DNA of 37,640 nt from DATLED01 sp035525495 (GTDB lineage Bacteria; Actinomycetota; Acidimicrobiia; Acidimicrobiales; CADCTF01): positions 1 to 37,640 of the forward strand of contig DATLED010000093.1 in the NCBI GenBank assembly GCA_035525495.1, read 5' to 3'. This document shows positions 8,160-16,801 of the stretch, piece by piece (position 1 is the first letter of the stretch; each line of letters begins with the position of its first letter). Position numbers and translations under genes: made by a program. The notes beneath the pieces were generated by a model. The model made no database searches, was not told where the DNA came from, and worked only from the letters and a program-made list of their open reading frames with translations.

Positions 8160-9763
8160 GCGAGCCCGTGTTCGAAGGCGAACCGCGCCGCCGCGGTGCG
8201 GGTGTTGACTCCGAGCTTCGTGAAGACGTTCGACAGGTGGCGCTCCACCGTCTTCTGGCTGAGGAGGAGCGCGTCGGCGATCTCGCGATTGGTGTTGCCG
8301 GCGGCCACGAGGGTCAGCACTTCGCCCTCTCGCCCCGTGAGCCCGTTCGGGAGCGCGCCACGACGCTCCGCGCCGGCCTGGGCCGAGTCGAGCGCGGCTC
8401 CGAGTTGCTCGAAGACGACCCGGGCGGCGTCGAACTCCCGATTCGACGACTCGAAGTCGCCCAACTGTCGGTAGGTCCGACCAAGGAGCAGACGGACCTT
8501 CGCGCAGTCGTACGGCGCCTCGAGCTCGGTCCAGCCAGAACAGGCCGTGCGCAGCGTCGAGAGGGCCTCCTCGACGAGCCCATTGGCGAGCATCGTCGCG
8601 CCGCGGCACCGTTTGGCCGTGGCCTGGAGGCCGGAGCTCTGGTACACGGCAGCAACCGCGTCGAGCTCGTCGGCGGCCGCGGACGCCGTCACCGCGTCGG
8701 CGGCGGCGATGGCGATCTCGACCTGCGCGGCCAGCAATCGCGCTCGTGCCAGAGGGTCCGTGACACCGGCGAGGGCGGACCGGATCAACGCGACTGCCGC
8801 ATCGACGCGCCCCTGGGCAAGACGGAGGAGGGCGAGTCCCGGCTCCGGGTCGCGACCAACCGCGTGTCCATGGCCATACGCGTCCTCGGCGCCATCGAGA
8901 TCACCACGCAGCCGCCTGATCTCTCCGATCTGGTAATGCCCTTCGGCGACGATGCCGAGGTGGATGCCTGCGGCGTCCGCACACACCCGTTCGGCCTCCT
9001 CTTCAGCTTCTGTCCAGGCACCGCGGATCTGCATCACCTGCGCTCGGTGGACCCGGCAGATGCCTTTGAACAGAACCGCGGGAGACAGTCGGTCGCACCA
9101 CTCCGACGTCGACTCGGTCCAGGCCGCCGCCCGGCGGATGTCGCCGAGCTCGTAACAAGCCGCCATGAGGTGGCAGTAGATGTTCCCCGCCCAATTGGGT
9201 GCGAGGTCGTCCGACGATGCCTCCAACATGCCTTCGTCGAGCAGGGCGACGCCTTCCAGCGGGCGACCGAGCCTGATCAGCACTCGGCCCTCGGCCACGA
9301 TCCCCGCAGCGACGAGGTTGGGGTCGGCGTGCCGGCGACCGAATGCCTGCACCTCGCGCGCCTTGGCCATCGTCTCGGTGCCGCCGTCGAGGGAGGTCTC
9401 GACGGAGAAGTAGAGGAGGTAGCCCTGCTCGGCGCAGTCCGACTCGTCGACAACGAGGCGCTGCGCGCGGTTGATCCATCCACTGCCGACCGTTTCGCTC
9501 CCGCGCAGGAAGTACGCGTACGCGATGTCGAACGCCCGCATGGCCGCACGCCGGTTGTCAGACGCTTCGAGATACCGCTCGTAGGCGGCTTCTCGCGCCG
9601 CCAGTGATTCGTCCATGAGCCCGAGCCACCACGCGGACTCTGCCAGGGAGTTCAGGTCGTCAGCCTCGAGGACGGTCTCGTGTCGAGCGACCTCGAAGGC
9701 CTCGCGAGCGGCCTGCCAGTCGCGCGCTGCGAACGCTGTCCGGGCGGTCGTGAGCTCGTCCAC
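8141..9763 (-). CDS. TPR-containing LuxR-family transcriptional regulator
   Basis: 540 residues. About residues 1-465 are helical tetratricopeptide-like repeats; there is no receiver domain, PAS domain or ATPase. Residues about 475-538 form a LuxR/GerE helix-turn-helix: a TGREGEVLTLVAAGNTNREI turn and the recognition segment TVERHLSNVFTKLGV. The start is a GTG at 9763 (MDELTTAR...); its ribosome-binding site is weak. The protein is paralogous over its full length to the regulator at 20844-22475, which also starts GTG-Asp. TPR-LuxR proteins usually sense a ligand or partner through the TPR array. The neighbouring methyltransferase and SDR genes are the obvious candidate targets, which is inference. 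Confidence 0.9.
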   Translation of the reverse strand: MDELTTARTAFAARDWQAAREAFEVARHETVLEADDLNSLAESAWWLGLMDESLAAREAAYERYLEASDNRRAAMRAFDIAYAYFLRGSETVGSGWINRAQRLVVDESDCAEQGYLLYFSVETSLDGGTETMAKAREVQAFGRRHADPNLVAAGIVAEGRVLIRLGRPLEGVALLDEGMLEASSDDLAPNWAGNIYCHLMAACYELGDIRRAAAWTESTSEWCDRLSPAVLFKGICRVHRAQVMQIRGAWTEAEEEAERVCADAAGIHLGIVAEGHYQIGEIRRLRGDLDGAEDAYGHGHAVGRDPEPGLALLRLAQGRVDAAVALIRSALAGVTDPLARARLLAAQVEIAIAAADAVTASAAADELDAVAAVYQSSGLQATAKRCRGATMLANGLVEEALSTLRTACSGWTELEAPYDCAKVRLLLGRTYRQLGDFESSNREFDAARVVFEQLGAALDSAQAGAERRGALPNGLTGREGEVLTLVAAGNTNREIADALLLSQKTVERHLSNVFTKLGVNTRTAAARFAFEHGLASPRHG

Positions 9764-9844
9764 CGGGGCGACGGTACTCCGGAGGCGACGAGCCGACCTC
9801 GACGTTGCATGCTCGCCGGCAGCGGGTACCGCGTCTTCGCTCCG

Positions 9845-10612
9845 TCAGCCCCGCACGACGTCGAACATGCGAGCCATTCCACCATCCACGAGGATCGTCT
9901 CACCGGTGACGTAGGCGGCGAGATCGGATGCGAGGAACGTGACCACGTTCGCCACGTCCTCGGGTTGCCCCCATCGCCGAAGGGCGAGGTGACCTTCGAG
10001 TGCATCGGCAAGACCGGGCTGCTGCCGTCCCCGCTCCCACATGTCCGTGATGATCAAGCCGGGAGCGACCGAGTTGACGCGGATGCCTCGCGGTCCCCAC
10101 TCGCATGCCAGCGATCTGGTGGCGGCGTCGAGACCACCCTTGGACGCGGCGTAGATCGCCTGCGCCGGTGTCCCGACGACGCCCGCCACCGAGGAGACGT
10201 TGACGATGCACCCTCCCCGGTCGAACATCGCCGGCGCCAAGGCGCTCGCCAGGAGTAGCGCCGACTCCAGGTTGATCCGCAGCACGTCACCCGTCGCCAC
10301 CGGGTCGGCCTTCTCGGTGCGGCGCGTGTAGGCGATGCCCGCGTTGTTGACGAGGATGTCGACGCGGCCGACTGCGGACAGGACGCGATCCGCCAGATCT
10401 TTCGGTGCGCCCTGCCCGCCGAGGTCAGCGACGAATGCCAACGTGGGTTCGCCGATCTCCTCGGCGACCGCCCGCAGCTCCGGCTCTGTGCGGGCCGCAA
10501 CCGCCACTCTTGAACCGGCAGCCGCCAATGACCGCGCGATCGCTCGACCGATCCCGCGTCCCGCGCCCGTGACCAGCGCCGTCTTCCCGCTCAAGTCGAT
10601 GGTGATCGCCAT
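9845..10612 (-). CDS. Short-chain dehydrogenase/reductase (classical SDR)
   Basis: 255 residues, the usual length for a classical SDR. Cofactor motif TGAGRGIG at 15-22, NNAG at 89-92, structural Asn114, catalytic Ser at 140/141 and YAASK (Tyr154, Lys158) are all present. After the first strand AAR at 39-41 follows, so NADP(H) is plausible. The C-terminal VTGETILVDGG is typical of FabG-like 3-oxoacyl/alcohol oxidoreductases. The substrate cannot be told from sequence. It lies 81 bp upstream of the TPR-LuxR gene on the same strand and is divergent from the hybrid histidine kinase. Confidence 0.9.
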   Translation of the reverse strand: MAITIDLSGKTALVTGAGRGIGRAIARSLAAAGSRVAVAARTEPELRAVAEEIGEPTLAFVADLGGQGAPKDLADRVLSAVGRVDILVNNAGIAYTRRTEKADPVATGDVLRINLESALLLASALAPAMFDRGGCIVNVSSVAGVVGTPAQAIYAASKGGLDAATRSLACEWGPRGIRVNSVAPGLIITDMWERGRQQPGLADALEGHLALRRWGQPEDVANVVTFLASDLAAYVTGETILVDGGMARMFDVVRG

Positions 10613-10624
10613 CCGCTAGGTCTA

Positions 10625-10647
10625 ATCCGTATCGAGCGCGCTCGGAT
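10625..10647. promoter_or_regulatory. Inverted repeat near the SDR start
   Basis: ATCCG (10625-10629) and CGGAT (10643-10647) flank a 10-base perfect palindrome GAGCGCGCTC (10634-10643). It lies 13 bases upstream of the leftward SDR start, in position for an operator or a 5'-UTR structure. Confidence 0.3.
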
Positions 10648-10749
10648 CTTCTCGACGCGTGGCAAGAGAGGTTCGCGCGACGTGCGCTTCTGCTGCGCGA
10701 ATCCGTTTGTCGTGCCTTACGCTGGTTGCCACTTGGTCGGGTCCGCGCT

Positions 10750-10761
10750 TGTCACGTGACA
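10750..10761. promoter_or_regulatory. 12-bp perfect palindrome in the SDR/kinase divergent region
   Basis: TGTCACGTGACA is perfectly self-complementary and is flanked by GCGC on both sides with a one-base offset. It lies 50 bp before the kinase start and 138 bp from the SDR start, within the 199-bp divergent promoter region. It looks like a dimeric regulator site; which protein binds is unknown. Confidence 0.45.
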
Positions 10762-10811
10762 GCGCACCGAGCGTGTTGGCTGCTCCGGCGTACGCGGAGG
10801 ATGGGACGGAA

Positions 10812-13340
10812 ATGTCAGCAAGCGATGGGTCGATCGGCGTGAGTAGCGAGGAGGGGCGGCGCCTCGCTGCACTGCGGTCGTACGAGGTTCTCGACACGTC
10901 GCCGGAATCGCTCTTCGATCGCGCCGCCGCGATCGCCGCCGCAACGTGTCGGGCGCCGATGGCGCTCGTGTCCTTCGTCGACGAGGATCGACAGTGGTTC
11001 AAGGCATGCATCGGTCTGGAAGCTGCGGAGACTCCTCGTGACGTGGCGTTCTGTTCGCACGCCATCCTGAGCGACGAAGTCCTCGTCGTTCCCGATGCCC
11101 GGGAGGATGCCCGCTTCGAGGCGAACCCGTCGGTGGTCGGGCCACCCTATGTGCGGTTCTACGCCGGTGCGCCCATCGTCGTCGATGAAGGCGTGCGCCT
11201 CGGGACGGTTTGCGTCATCGACACCGAACCGCGAGCCGGTTTGGAACCGATCGAGCGCCACGTCCTGACGGATGTGGCTGCAATGGTCGCCGACGGACTC
11301 GACATCCGACGTCGCGCGCTCGCCGCCCGGGAGGCGATTGCCGCTCGATCGCATCTGGCAGCCATCGTGGAGTCGTCGCGTGATGCGATCCTGAGCAAAA
11401 CGCTGAGCGGTGAGGTCGTGAGTTGGAATCGTGGCGCCGAGATGCTCTACGGCTACACGTCCACCGAGATGGTCGGCACCTCGGCCGGCCGCCTGATCCC
11501 GCCGGACCGACCTCAGGAGATGCACTCGATCCTGGGACAGATCCGGGCCGGTGAGATCATTGAACAGCTGGAGACGGTGCGGGTGCGCAAGGACGCGACG
11601 CACGTGCCCGTCCGCCTCACGGTCTCCCCGATCCGGGACGCGGCCGGCACGGTGGTCGGCGCATCCACGATCGCCCATGACATCACCGAACAGAAGCAGC
11701 TGGAAATGGAGCTGAACGCGGCACGCGACGAAGCGACGGAGGCGAGCCGGCTGAAATCGGAGTTCCTCGCCACGATGAGCCACGAGATCCGTACGCCGTT
11801 GAACGGCGTCGTCGGGATGATCGGCCTGCTGGTCGACAGCGACCTCGACGCCGAGCAGCGGCGGTACGCAGACACCGCCGGGCGATCGGCGGAAGCGCTG
11901 ATGTCGGTGCTGAACGACATCCTCGATTTCTCCAAGATCGAGGCCGGACGGCTCGACCTGGAGAGCATCGCCTTCGATCTGCGAAACGTTCTCGATGACG
12001 TTGCGGAGATCCTCGCGGAGCGGGCGCAGGCGAAGGGCCTCGAGCTCGTCTCCTATACGACACCAGACGTGCCCGATGTCGTGGCGGGCGACCCGGGGCG
12101 GCTCCGGCAGGTGCTGCTCAACCTGGTCAGCAACGCCATCAAGTTCACCGACGCGGGCGAGGTCGTCGTGCGGGCCACCAGAGTGGAGGAGTCCGCCACC
12201 CGAGTGTGCGTGCGGGTCGCGGTGAGCGACACCGGCGTCGGCATCGATCCGGCGCGCCTCAGCGCGCTGTTCGAGCCGTTCACCCAGGCCGACGCCTCGA
12301 CAACGCGTCGCTATGGGGGGACCGGTCTCGGACTCGCGATCTCGGCGCGTCTCGCGGAGATGATGGGCGGGGATCTCCGAGCCGAAGCCGTTCCCGGCGG
12401 GGGGAGCACGTTCTCGTTCACCCTCGCCCTCGCCAAAGTGACCGAGACCGCCCCCGCGCCCGCTGCGCCCACGCCCCGGAGCGACCTCCGCGGGTTGCGG
12501 GTGTTGATCGTCGACGACAACGCGACGAACCGAACGATCCTCGAACACCAGGTCGCGTCGTGGGGCATGACCAGCGTGAGTGCCGACTCCGGTGAGGCCG
12601 CCCTCGACATCCTGGACGAGACGAGCGACGGCGGGTTCGATGTCGCCCTCCTCGACCTCGACATGCCCGGCCTCGACGGGTTGGAGTTGGCAGCCCGGAT
12701 CCGCTCCGAGCCGACGACGGCCGCGCTTCCCCTCGTGCTCCTCACGTCCGCGGCGGTGCGTGGCACCGCAGAAGCCGCGCGCCGCGCCGGCATCCAGGCC
12801 TATCTGCCGAAGCCGGTTCGCCAGTCCCAGCTCTTCGAAGCGCTTGCCACGGTCCTCGGGTCGGGGGAGGCGCCTGCGCTCGTAACACGCCATACGCTCG
12901 CCGAGGGCCGCGCTGGCCGACTGCCACGGATCCTCGTTGCCGAGGACAACTCGGTGAACCAACTGGTGGTGGTCGCCATGTTGGGGAAGCTGGGCTACCG
13001 AACCGATGTGGTCGCCAACGGGCTGGAAGCGGTCGACTCCGTGATGCGTGGGCGCTACGGCGCCGTGTTGATGGACTGCCAGATGCCGGAGATGGACGGA
13101 TACGAGGCGACCGAACGCATTCGTCAGCACGGCGGGACCCGGCCCCGGTTGCCGATCATCGCTCTGACCGCGGGGGCCATGGAAGGCGAGCGCGAGCGCT
13201 GCCTTGGGGCCGGCATGGACGACTTCCTCACCAAGCCGATCAGCTTCGAGGCCCTGGACAGGACCCTTCGCCGATGGCTTGGAGAGGAGTCGGGCGAAGC
13301 CGTCGAACCTTCGGCGACGCTCGGAGCGCGGCGTCGTTGA
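10812..13340 (+). CDS. Soluble hybrid histidine kinase: GAF-PAS-HisKA-HATPase-REC-REC
   Basis: 842 residues. The start at 10812 is chosen for its upstream GGAGG; longer frames add residues unlike the family. Order: GAF domain (about 20-160), PAS (about 177-295), HisKA with H-box MSHEIRTPLNG (phospho-His324), HATPase_c with DTGVGID (Asp473) and GGTGLGLAI, then two receiver domains with phospho-acceptors Asp615 (LLDLDMPG) and Asp755 (LMDCQMPEMDG) and Lys in LPKPV and TKPIS. No transmembrane helix is visible, so it should sense a cytosolic signal through GAF/PAS. There is no HPt domain or adjacent response regulator, so the partner is encoded elsewhere or output is by protein interaction. Convergent with the next gene. 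Confidence 0.93.
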   Translation: MSASDGSIGVSSEEGRRLAALRSYEVLDTSPESLFDRAAAIAAATCRAPMALVSFVDEDRQWFKACIGLEAAETPRDVAFCSHAILSDEVLVVPDAREDARFEANPSVVGPPYVRFYAGAPIVVDEGVRLGTVCVIDTEPRAGLEPIERHVLTDVAAMVADGLDIRRRALAAREAIAARSHLAAIVESSRDAILSKTLSGEVVSWNRGAEMLYGYTSTEMVGTSAGRLIPPDRPQEMHSILGQIRAGEIIEQLETVRVRKDATHVPVRLTVSPIRDAAGTVVGASTIAHDITEQKQLEMELNAARDEATEASRLKSEFLATMSHEIRTPLNGVVGMIGLLVDSDLDAEQRRYADTAGRSAEALMSVLNDILDFSKIEAGRLDLESIAFDLRNVLDDVAEILAERAQAKGLELVSYTTPDVPDVVAGDPGRLRQVLLNLVSNAIKFTDAGEVVVRATRVEESATRVCVRVAVSDTGVGIDPARLSALFEPFTQADASTTRRYGGTGLGLAISARLAEMMGGDLRAEAVPGGGSTFSFTLALAKVTETAPAPAAPTPRSDLRGLRVLIVDDNATNRTILEHQVASWGMTSVSADSGEAALDILDETSDGGFDVALLDLDMPGLDGLELAARIRSEPTTAALPLVLLTSAAVRGTAEAARRAGIQAYLPKPVRQSQLFEALATVLGSGEAPALVTRHTLAEGRAGRLPRILVAEDNSVNQLVVVAMLGKLGYRTDVVANGLEAVDSVMRGRYGAVLMDCQMPEMDGYEATERIRQHGGTRPRLPIIALTAGAMEGERERCLGAGMDDFLTKPISFEALDRTLRRWLGEESGEAVEPSATLGARRR

Positions 13341-13368
13341 TCGACCGTGTCGCCATCGAGCTCCGCGG

Positions 13369-13388
13369 GCCCGTCGACGGCTACGGGC
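13369..13388. terminator. Hairpin between convergent kinase and methyltransferase
   Basis: GCCCGT and ACGGGC pair around an 8-base loop. The hairpin overlaps the TAG of the leftward methyltransferase (13383-13381) and follows the kinase stop by 28 bases, so it could serve both directions. No U-tract on either side. Confidence 0.35.
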
Positions 13389-14448
13389 GGGCCTCGAACA
13401 CCCTGTTGAAGGGGGTCTCGGTGGCCCGGCGGAACCGGGTCAAGCCGGCATCACCGAGCAGGGCACGCCAGGTGGACTCGGGCACCTGCGGGCCCAGCTG
13501 GGCCCGGCCGCCCTGCGCCTTGGCGTTCGGGACGCAGATGAACAGCCCAGCGGAGTAGAAGAGCTTGCCGATGGGATGGCTGTTCTCGGCCACCGATTCG
13601 CCTGCCATCGGCTCGACGAGCAGGAACGTGCCGTCAGGCGACAGCGACGCGCGGATGTGGGCTGCGGCTTCCACGGGATCGCCCATGTCGTGCAGGGCAT
13701 CGAACACGCAGACGAGGTCGTAGGCGTCGCCTGGGTAGTCCGACGCGCTCGCGACCTCGAAGCGACACCGGTCGGCGACGCCGGCCTCGGCGGCCCGCTT
13801 GCGGGCGACCTCGATCGACTCGGGGTGGTAGTCGAAGCCGACGACCGTGCTGTTGGGGAACGACCGCGCGAGTTCGATCGTCGAGGCACCGTGCCCACAG
13901 CCGATGTCGGCCACGGTCCCGCCCGCCACGAGCTTGGCTTCGACACCGTCGAGCGCCGGGATCCACGACGAGGCGAGGTTGGCGATGTAGCCGGGCTTGA
14001 AGAGCCGCTCGGTGCCATGGAACAGGTCGTGGTGGTGGTCGTGCCACGCCACGCCTGCGCCGGTGCGCACGGCGTCGCGGTTGAGCCGCTCCTCGTCCTT
14101 GAAGAGCACGGCCGCCAATGCGAAGAGTCCCGCGGAGAACACGGGGCTGGTGTCGTCGGCGAGCACCGCCGCCTGGGCCGCGGTGATGCTGACGCGTCCG
14201 GTCGCCTCGTCGAGTTGGCAGTAGCCGGCGGCCACCTGGGCGTTGGCCCATTCCTCGAGGTATCGCGCGTCGTAACCGGTGCGGCGGGCCAGCTCCTCGG
14301 GCGTGGCTGGTCCCGCCTCGGCCATCGCGTTGTAGAGGCCGAGCTTGTCGCCGAGCACGACGGTGGCGGCGTGAAACGCGGTAGCGGCATCGGCAGCCAC
14401 TTGGCCGAGGAACGCCTCGACGGCAGTGGTATCGGGGGTGGTGGTCAT
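13381..14448 (-). CDS. Winged-helix plus SAM-methyltransferase two-domain protein
   Basis: 355 residues. Start 14448 follows GAGGAAACCG, a good ribosome-binding site. Residues about 20-95 form an N-terminal winged-helix dimerisation-type domain (TPEELARRTGYDARYLEEW), as in O-methyltransferases and in the mycobacterial Rv2258c-type proteins that it resembles in length and layout. The SAM domain starts about 170: motif I VADIGCGHGAST (179-190), VVGFDYHPESI as motif II, and DLVCVFDALHDM as the motif IV region. It probably methylates a small molecule; similar proteins are often misannotated as regulators because of the winged helix. Divergent from the SnoaL/APH/methyltransferase cassette across 122 bp, suggesting shared control. 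Confidence 0.85.
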   Translation of the reverse strand: MTTTPDTTAVEAFLGQVAADAATAFHAATVVLGDKLGLYNAMAEAGPATPEELARRTGYDARYLEEWANAQVAAGYCQLDEATGRVSITAAQAAVLADDTSPVFSAGLFALAAVLFKDEERLNRDAVRTGAGVAWHDHHHDLFHGTERLFKPGYIANLASSWIPALDGVEAKLVAGGTVADIGCGHGASTIELARSFPNSTVVGFDYHPESIEVARKRAAEAGVADRCRFEVASASDYPGDAYDLVCVFDALHDMGDPVEAAAHIRASLSPDGTFLLVEPMAGESVAENSHPIGKLFYSAGLFICVPNAKAQGGRAQLGPQVPESTWRALLGDAGLTRFRRATETPFNRVFEARP

Positions 14449-14570
14449 GTCGGTTTCCTCCGGTCGATTGGACAGGACGAACCTTCGGCCGGGGACCATG
14501 CACTCCACCTGCAGCTTGGAGGTGCCCGCAGTGCAAGGCGGCTGCAAGGGGGCTGGGCGAGACTCGATCC

Positions 14571-14981
14571 ATGACCACGACCACCCCCGCGCTCACCGCC
14601 GTCGATCGACTCTTGGAGGCGATCGTCGCCGGACGGGGCGCCTCCGTTGCCGGCCTGTACGCCGAGGGCGCCGTCCTCGATGCAACCGTTCCCGGCTGGC
14701 GCTTCCGCGAGCGGGGCGGTGAGGCGATCGCGGCGCAGTACGCCGAGTGGTTCGCCGACCCCGGCACGTTGGAGGAGCTCGACCGCCAGCCCGTCGACGG
14801 CGGCGAGGTCCTCACCTACCTGCTGGCATGGACGGAAGGCGGCGTTCCCCACGCCGCCCACCACTGTCACCGACTCACCCTCGACGCGGAGGGATTGATC
14901 GCTGTCGACCAGGTCTTCTGCGGTGGCCGCTGGGACGCGACCCTGCTCGCGGCGATGGAGGAGGCCGAGCATGCTGGCTGA
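14571..14981 (+). CDS. SnoaL/NTF2-like small protein
   Basis: 136 residues. The pattern VDRLLEAIVAGRGASVAGLY, AVLDATVPGWRFRERGGEAI and HHCHRLTLDAEGLIAVDQVF is that of the NTF2-like cone fold (SnoaL-like/ketosteroid-isomerase superfamily), in which a hydrophobic pocket binds or isomerises small polycyclic or aromatic compounds. No specific catalytic pair can be assigned. It is the first gene of a rightward cassette; its last 11 bases overlap the start of the phosphotransferase, implying translational coupling. Start ATG at 14571, beginning MTTTTP. Confidence 0.75.
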   Translation: MTTTTPALTAVDRLLEAIVAGRGASVAGLYAEGAVLDATVPGWRFRERGGEAIAAQYAEWFADPGTLEELDRQPVDGGEVLTYLLAWTEGGVPHAAHHCHRLTLDAEGLIAVDQVFCGGRWDATLLAAMEEAEHAG

Positions 14982-15999
14982 CGTGGACCTCCACTTGCGG
15001 CCTCGGCCGGTGGCGGCGTCGGTCGAGGAGCTGCTCGCCGACGCCAGTCGGCGTGAGCCCTTTCAGCCCGCCCAGACCCGCTCGACCGTCGGGTTCGAGC
15101 GGGTGTGGATCAAAGGCGAGACCTTCATCGTCAAGTATCTCCACGTCGACGACGACTGCATGTTGCGGTCCACGGGCGACCTCGGGTGCCGGACCCTCGG
15201 GGCGTTCGCGGCCGGCCTCTTCGACGTCGCCGATGAGTTCATCGACCACACCGTCGTGGCGGTAGCTCGAGGCGTGGGGCGCAACGGCTGGGGCTCGGCG
15301 CTGCTGATGCGTGATGTCTCCCGGGACCTCGTGGCGGTCGGGGACGACCCGTTCCCAGAGGACCAGCACGCTTCCTTCATCGACCACCTCGCCGCCATGT
15401 GCGCCCGAACGTGGGGGTGGCACGACGACGTCGGTCTGCTGCCCTACGCCCTTCGCTGGACCTACTTCGACATCGCCTCCCTCGAGAGCGAGCGTCGCCT
15501 CGGGTGGCCGGAGCGGGTTCCCAAGATCGCGGCCGAGGGCTGGTCGCGGTTCGCCGAACGAGCCCCGGCCGACGTGTTCGATGCGGTCGCCGGACTGCGC
15601 CGGGACATCGCGCCGTTGGGCGACGCGCTGGCGGGAACGCCGTCGTGCTTCCTCCACGGTGACTGGAAGGCATCGAACCTCGGCACGGCGCCCGACGGGC
15701 GAACCGTGCTCATCGACTGGGTGTACCTCGGCGAGGGGCCGGCGTGCCACGAGTTGGGGTGGTACCTCGCACTGAACCGGGCCAAGTTGCCGGCGGGCCA
15801 CCTGAAGGAGCGGGCGATCGAGGACTTCCGGGTCGCACTCGAGCGCCACGGCGTGCCTACTGGTGGGTGGTGGGAACGCCAGCTCCACCTGAGCCTGCTC
15901 GGCACGCTCGTGCAGCACGGCTGGGAGAAGGCCCTCGGCGACGATGACGAGCTGCGTTGGTGGTGCGAACGGGCCCGGGAGGGAATGGCGGAGCTTTGA
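14971..15999 (+). CDS. APH/choline-kinase-fold phosphotransferase
   Basis: 342 residues. The start at 14971 overlaps the preceding stop. Kinase-like features: a candidate ATP-binding Lys in FIVKYL (residue 55), the Brenner motif HGDWKASN (229-236: His229, catalytic Asp231, Asn236), and the metal-binding Asp of LIDW (Asp249), followed by EGPACHELGWYL. This is the aminoglycoside phosphotransferase/APH family fold, whose members phosphorylate aminoglycosides, choline, homoserine and other small hydroxyl or amino substrates. With a SnoaL-like and a methyltransferase neighbour, a tailoring or detoxification substrate is more likely than classical antibiotic resistance; this is inference. Confidence 0.85.
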   Translation: MLADVDLHLRPRPVAASVEELLADASRREPFQPAQTRSTVGFERVWIKGETFIVKYLHVDDDCMLRSTGDLGCRTLGAFAAGLFDVADEFIDHTVVAVARGVGRNGWGSALLMRDVSRDLVAVGDDPFPEDQHASFIDHLAAMCARTWGWHDDVGLLPYALRWTYFDIASLESERRLGWPERVPKIAAEGWSRFAERAPADVFDAVAGLRRDIAPLGDALAGTPSCFLHGDWKASNLGTAPDGRTVLIDWVYLGEGPACHELGWYLALNRAKLPAGHLKERAIEDFRVALERHGVPTGGWWERQLHLSLLGTLVQHGWEKALGDDDELRWWCERAREGMAEL

Positions 16000-16784
16000 C
16001 CTCGCTCAGCGAGGCCTACAGCGCCACCGGACAAGCGTGGCAGGCGGGACCGGGCAAGGTGTACGACCGGTTGGCCGACGAGCTCGCGGCGCGTTGCCCG
16101 GTGCGCCTCGAAGGGGCGCGGGTGCTCGACCTCGGCGCCGGCACCGGCGCGGGCTCGCGCGCCGCGCAGCGCCGAGGCGCCGAGGTCGTCGCGGTGGATG
16201 TGGCGGTGGGGATGCTGGAGGTGGACGCAGACGCGCGGCCGCCGGCCGCGGTCGGCGACGCCCTCGGGTTGCCGTTCGCCGGGGGAGCTTTCGACGTCGT
16301 GCTCGCCGCCTTCTCTTTGAATCACCTGGCCGATCCGGTCGCGGGACTGCGCGAGGCCGCCCGCGTGCTGCGACCTGGCGGCGGACTGGTGGTGGCTACC
16401 TACGCCTCCGACGACGACCACCCCGTGAAGCGGGCGACCGAGGCGGCGGCCGCCGCCCGAGGATGGCGCCGCGAACCGTGGTACGAGGCCCTCCAGACCG
16501 AGATCGTGCCCCGACTGGCCACGCTCGAGCGGGCGGCTGGTGTGGCCTCCGCCGCGGGACTGACCGGTGCCGACGTCGCCAACGTCCGGGTGCCGTTTCC
16601 GCGTCTCGGACCACACGATCTGGTGGCCTGGCGACTGGGCATGGCGCATCTCGCGCCCTTCGTGGGTCACTTGCCGCCGTCGGAGCAGGTCGCGCTCGCG
16701 GCGGACGCGGTCGCTCGACTCGGGCCGGGCGCGCCCGCCCTCGTCAGCTCGCTCGTCCTCCTCGCCTGGCGCCGCCCCGAGTGA
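15996..16784 (+). CDS. Class I SAM-dependent methyltransferase (UbiE-like)
   Basis: 262 residues from a TTG start at 15996 that overlaps the preceding TGA as TTGA. An ATG at 15957 is the alternative but overlaps the previous gene by 43 bases and adds a Gly-rich stretch. SAM motif I VLDLGAGTGAG lies at about 43-53, motif II at VVAVDVAVGML, the FDVVLAAFSLNHL motif IV segment follows, then REAARVLRPGGGLVVATY, typical of Methyltransf_11/UbiE-type enzymes. It is the last gene of the cassette and convergent with the BTAD regulator, with only 15 bases between stops. Confidence 0.85.
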   Translation: MTSLSEAYSATGQAWQAGPGKVYDRLADELAARCPVRLEGARVLDLGAGTGAGSRAAQRRGAEVVAVDVAVGMLEVDADARPPAAVGDALGLPFAGGAFDVVLAAFSLNHLADPVAGLREAARVLRPGGGLVVATYASDDDHPVKRATEAAAAARGWRREPWYEALQTEIVPRLATLERAAGVASAAGLTGADVANVRVPFPRLGPHDLVAWRLGMAHLAPFVGHLPPSEQVALAADAVARLGPGAPALVSSLVLLAWRRPE

Positions 16785-16787
16785 GGA

Positions 16788-16801
16788 GACGGCGGTCCGT
16801 C
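16788..16801. terminator. Small hairpin between convergent stops
   Basis: GACGG-CGGT-CCGTC is a 5-bp stem with a 4-base loop spanning the 15-base gap between the methyltransferase stop and the BTAD regulator stop. Weak, but symmetric, so it could act in both directions. Confidence 0.3.

Noticed and set aside
10815..13130. A 771-codon open frame antisense to the hybrid histidine kinase
   Set aside because: The plus strand encodes unmistakable H-box, ATPase and receiver motifs; the antisense product has none and no ribosome-binding site.
14971..15999. Aminoglycoside resistance gene
   Set aside because: Only the general APH/choline-kinase fold is visible. The family is broad and no resistance-specific feature was recognised.
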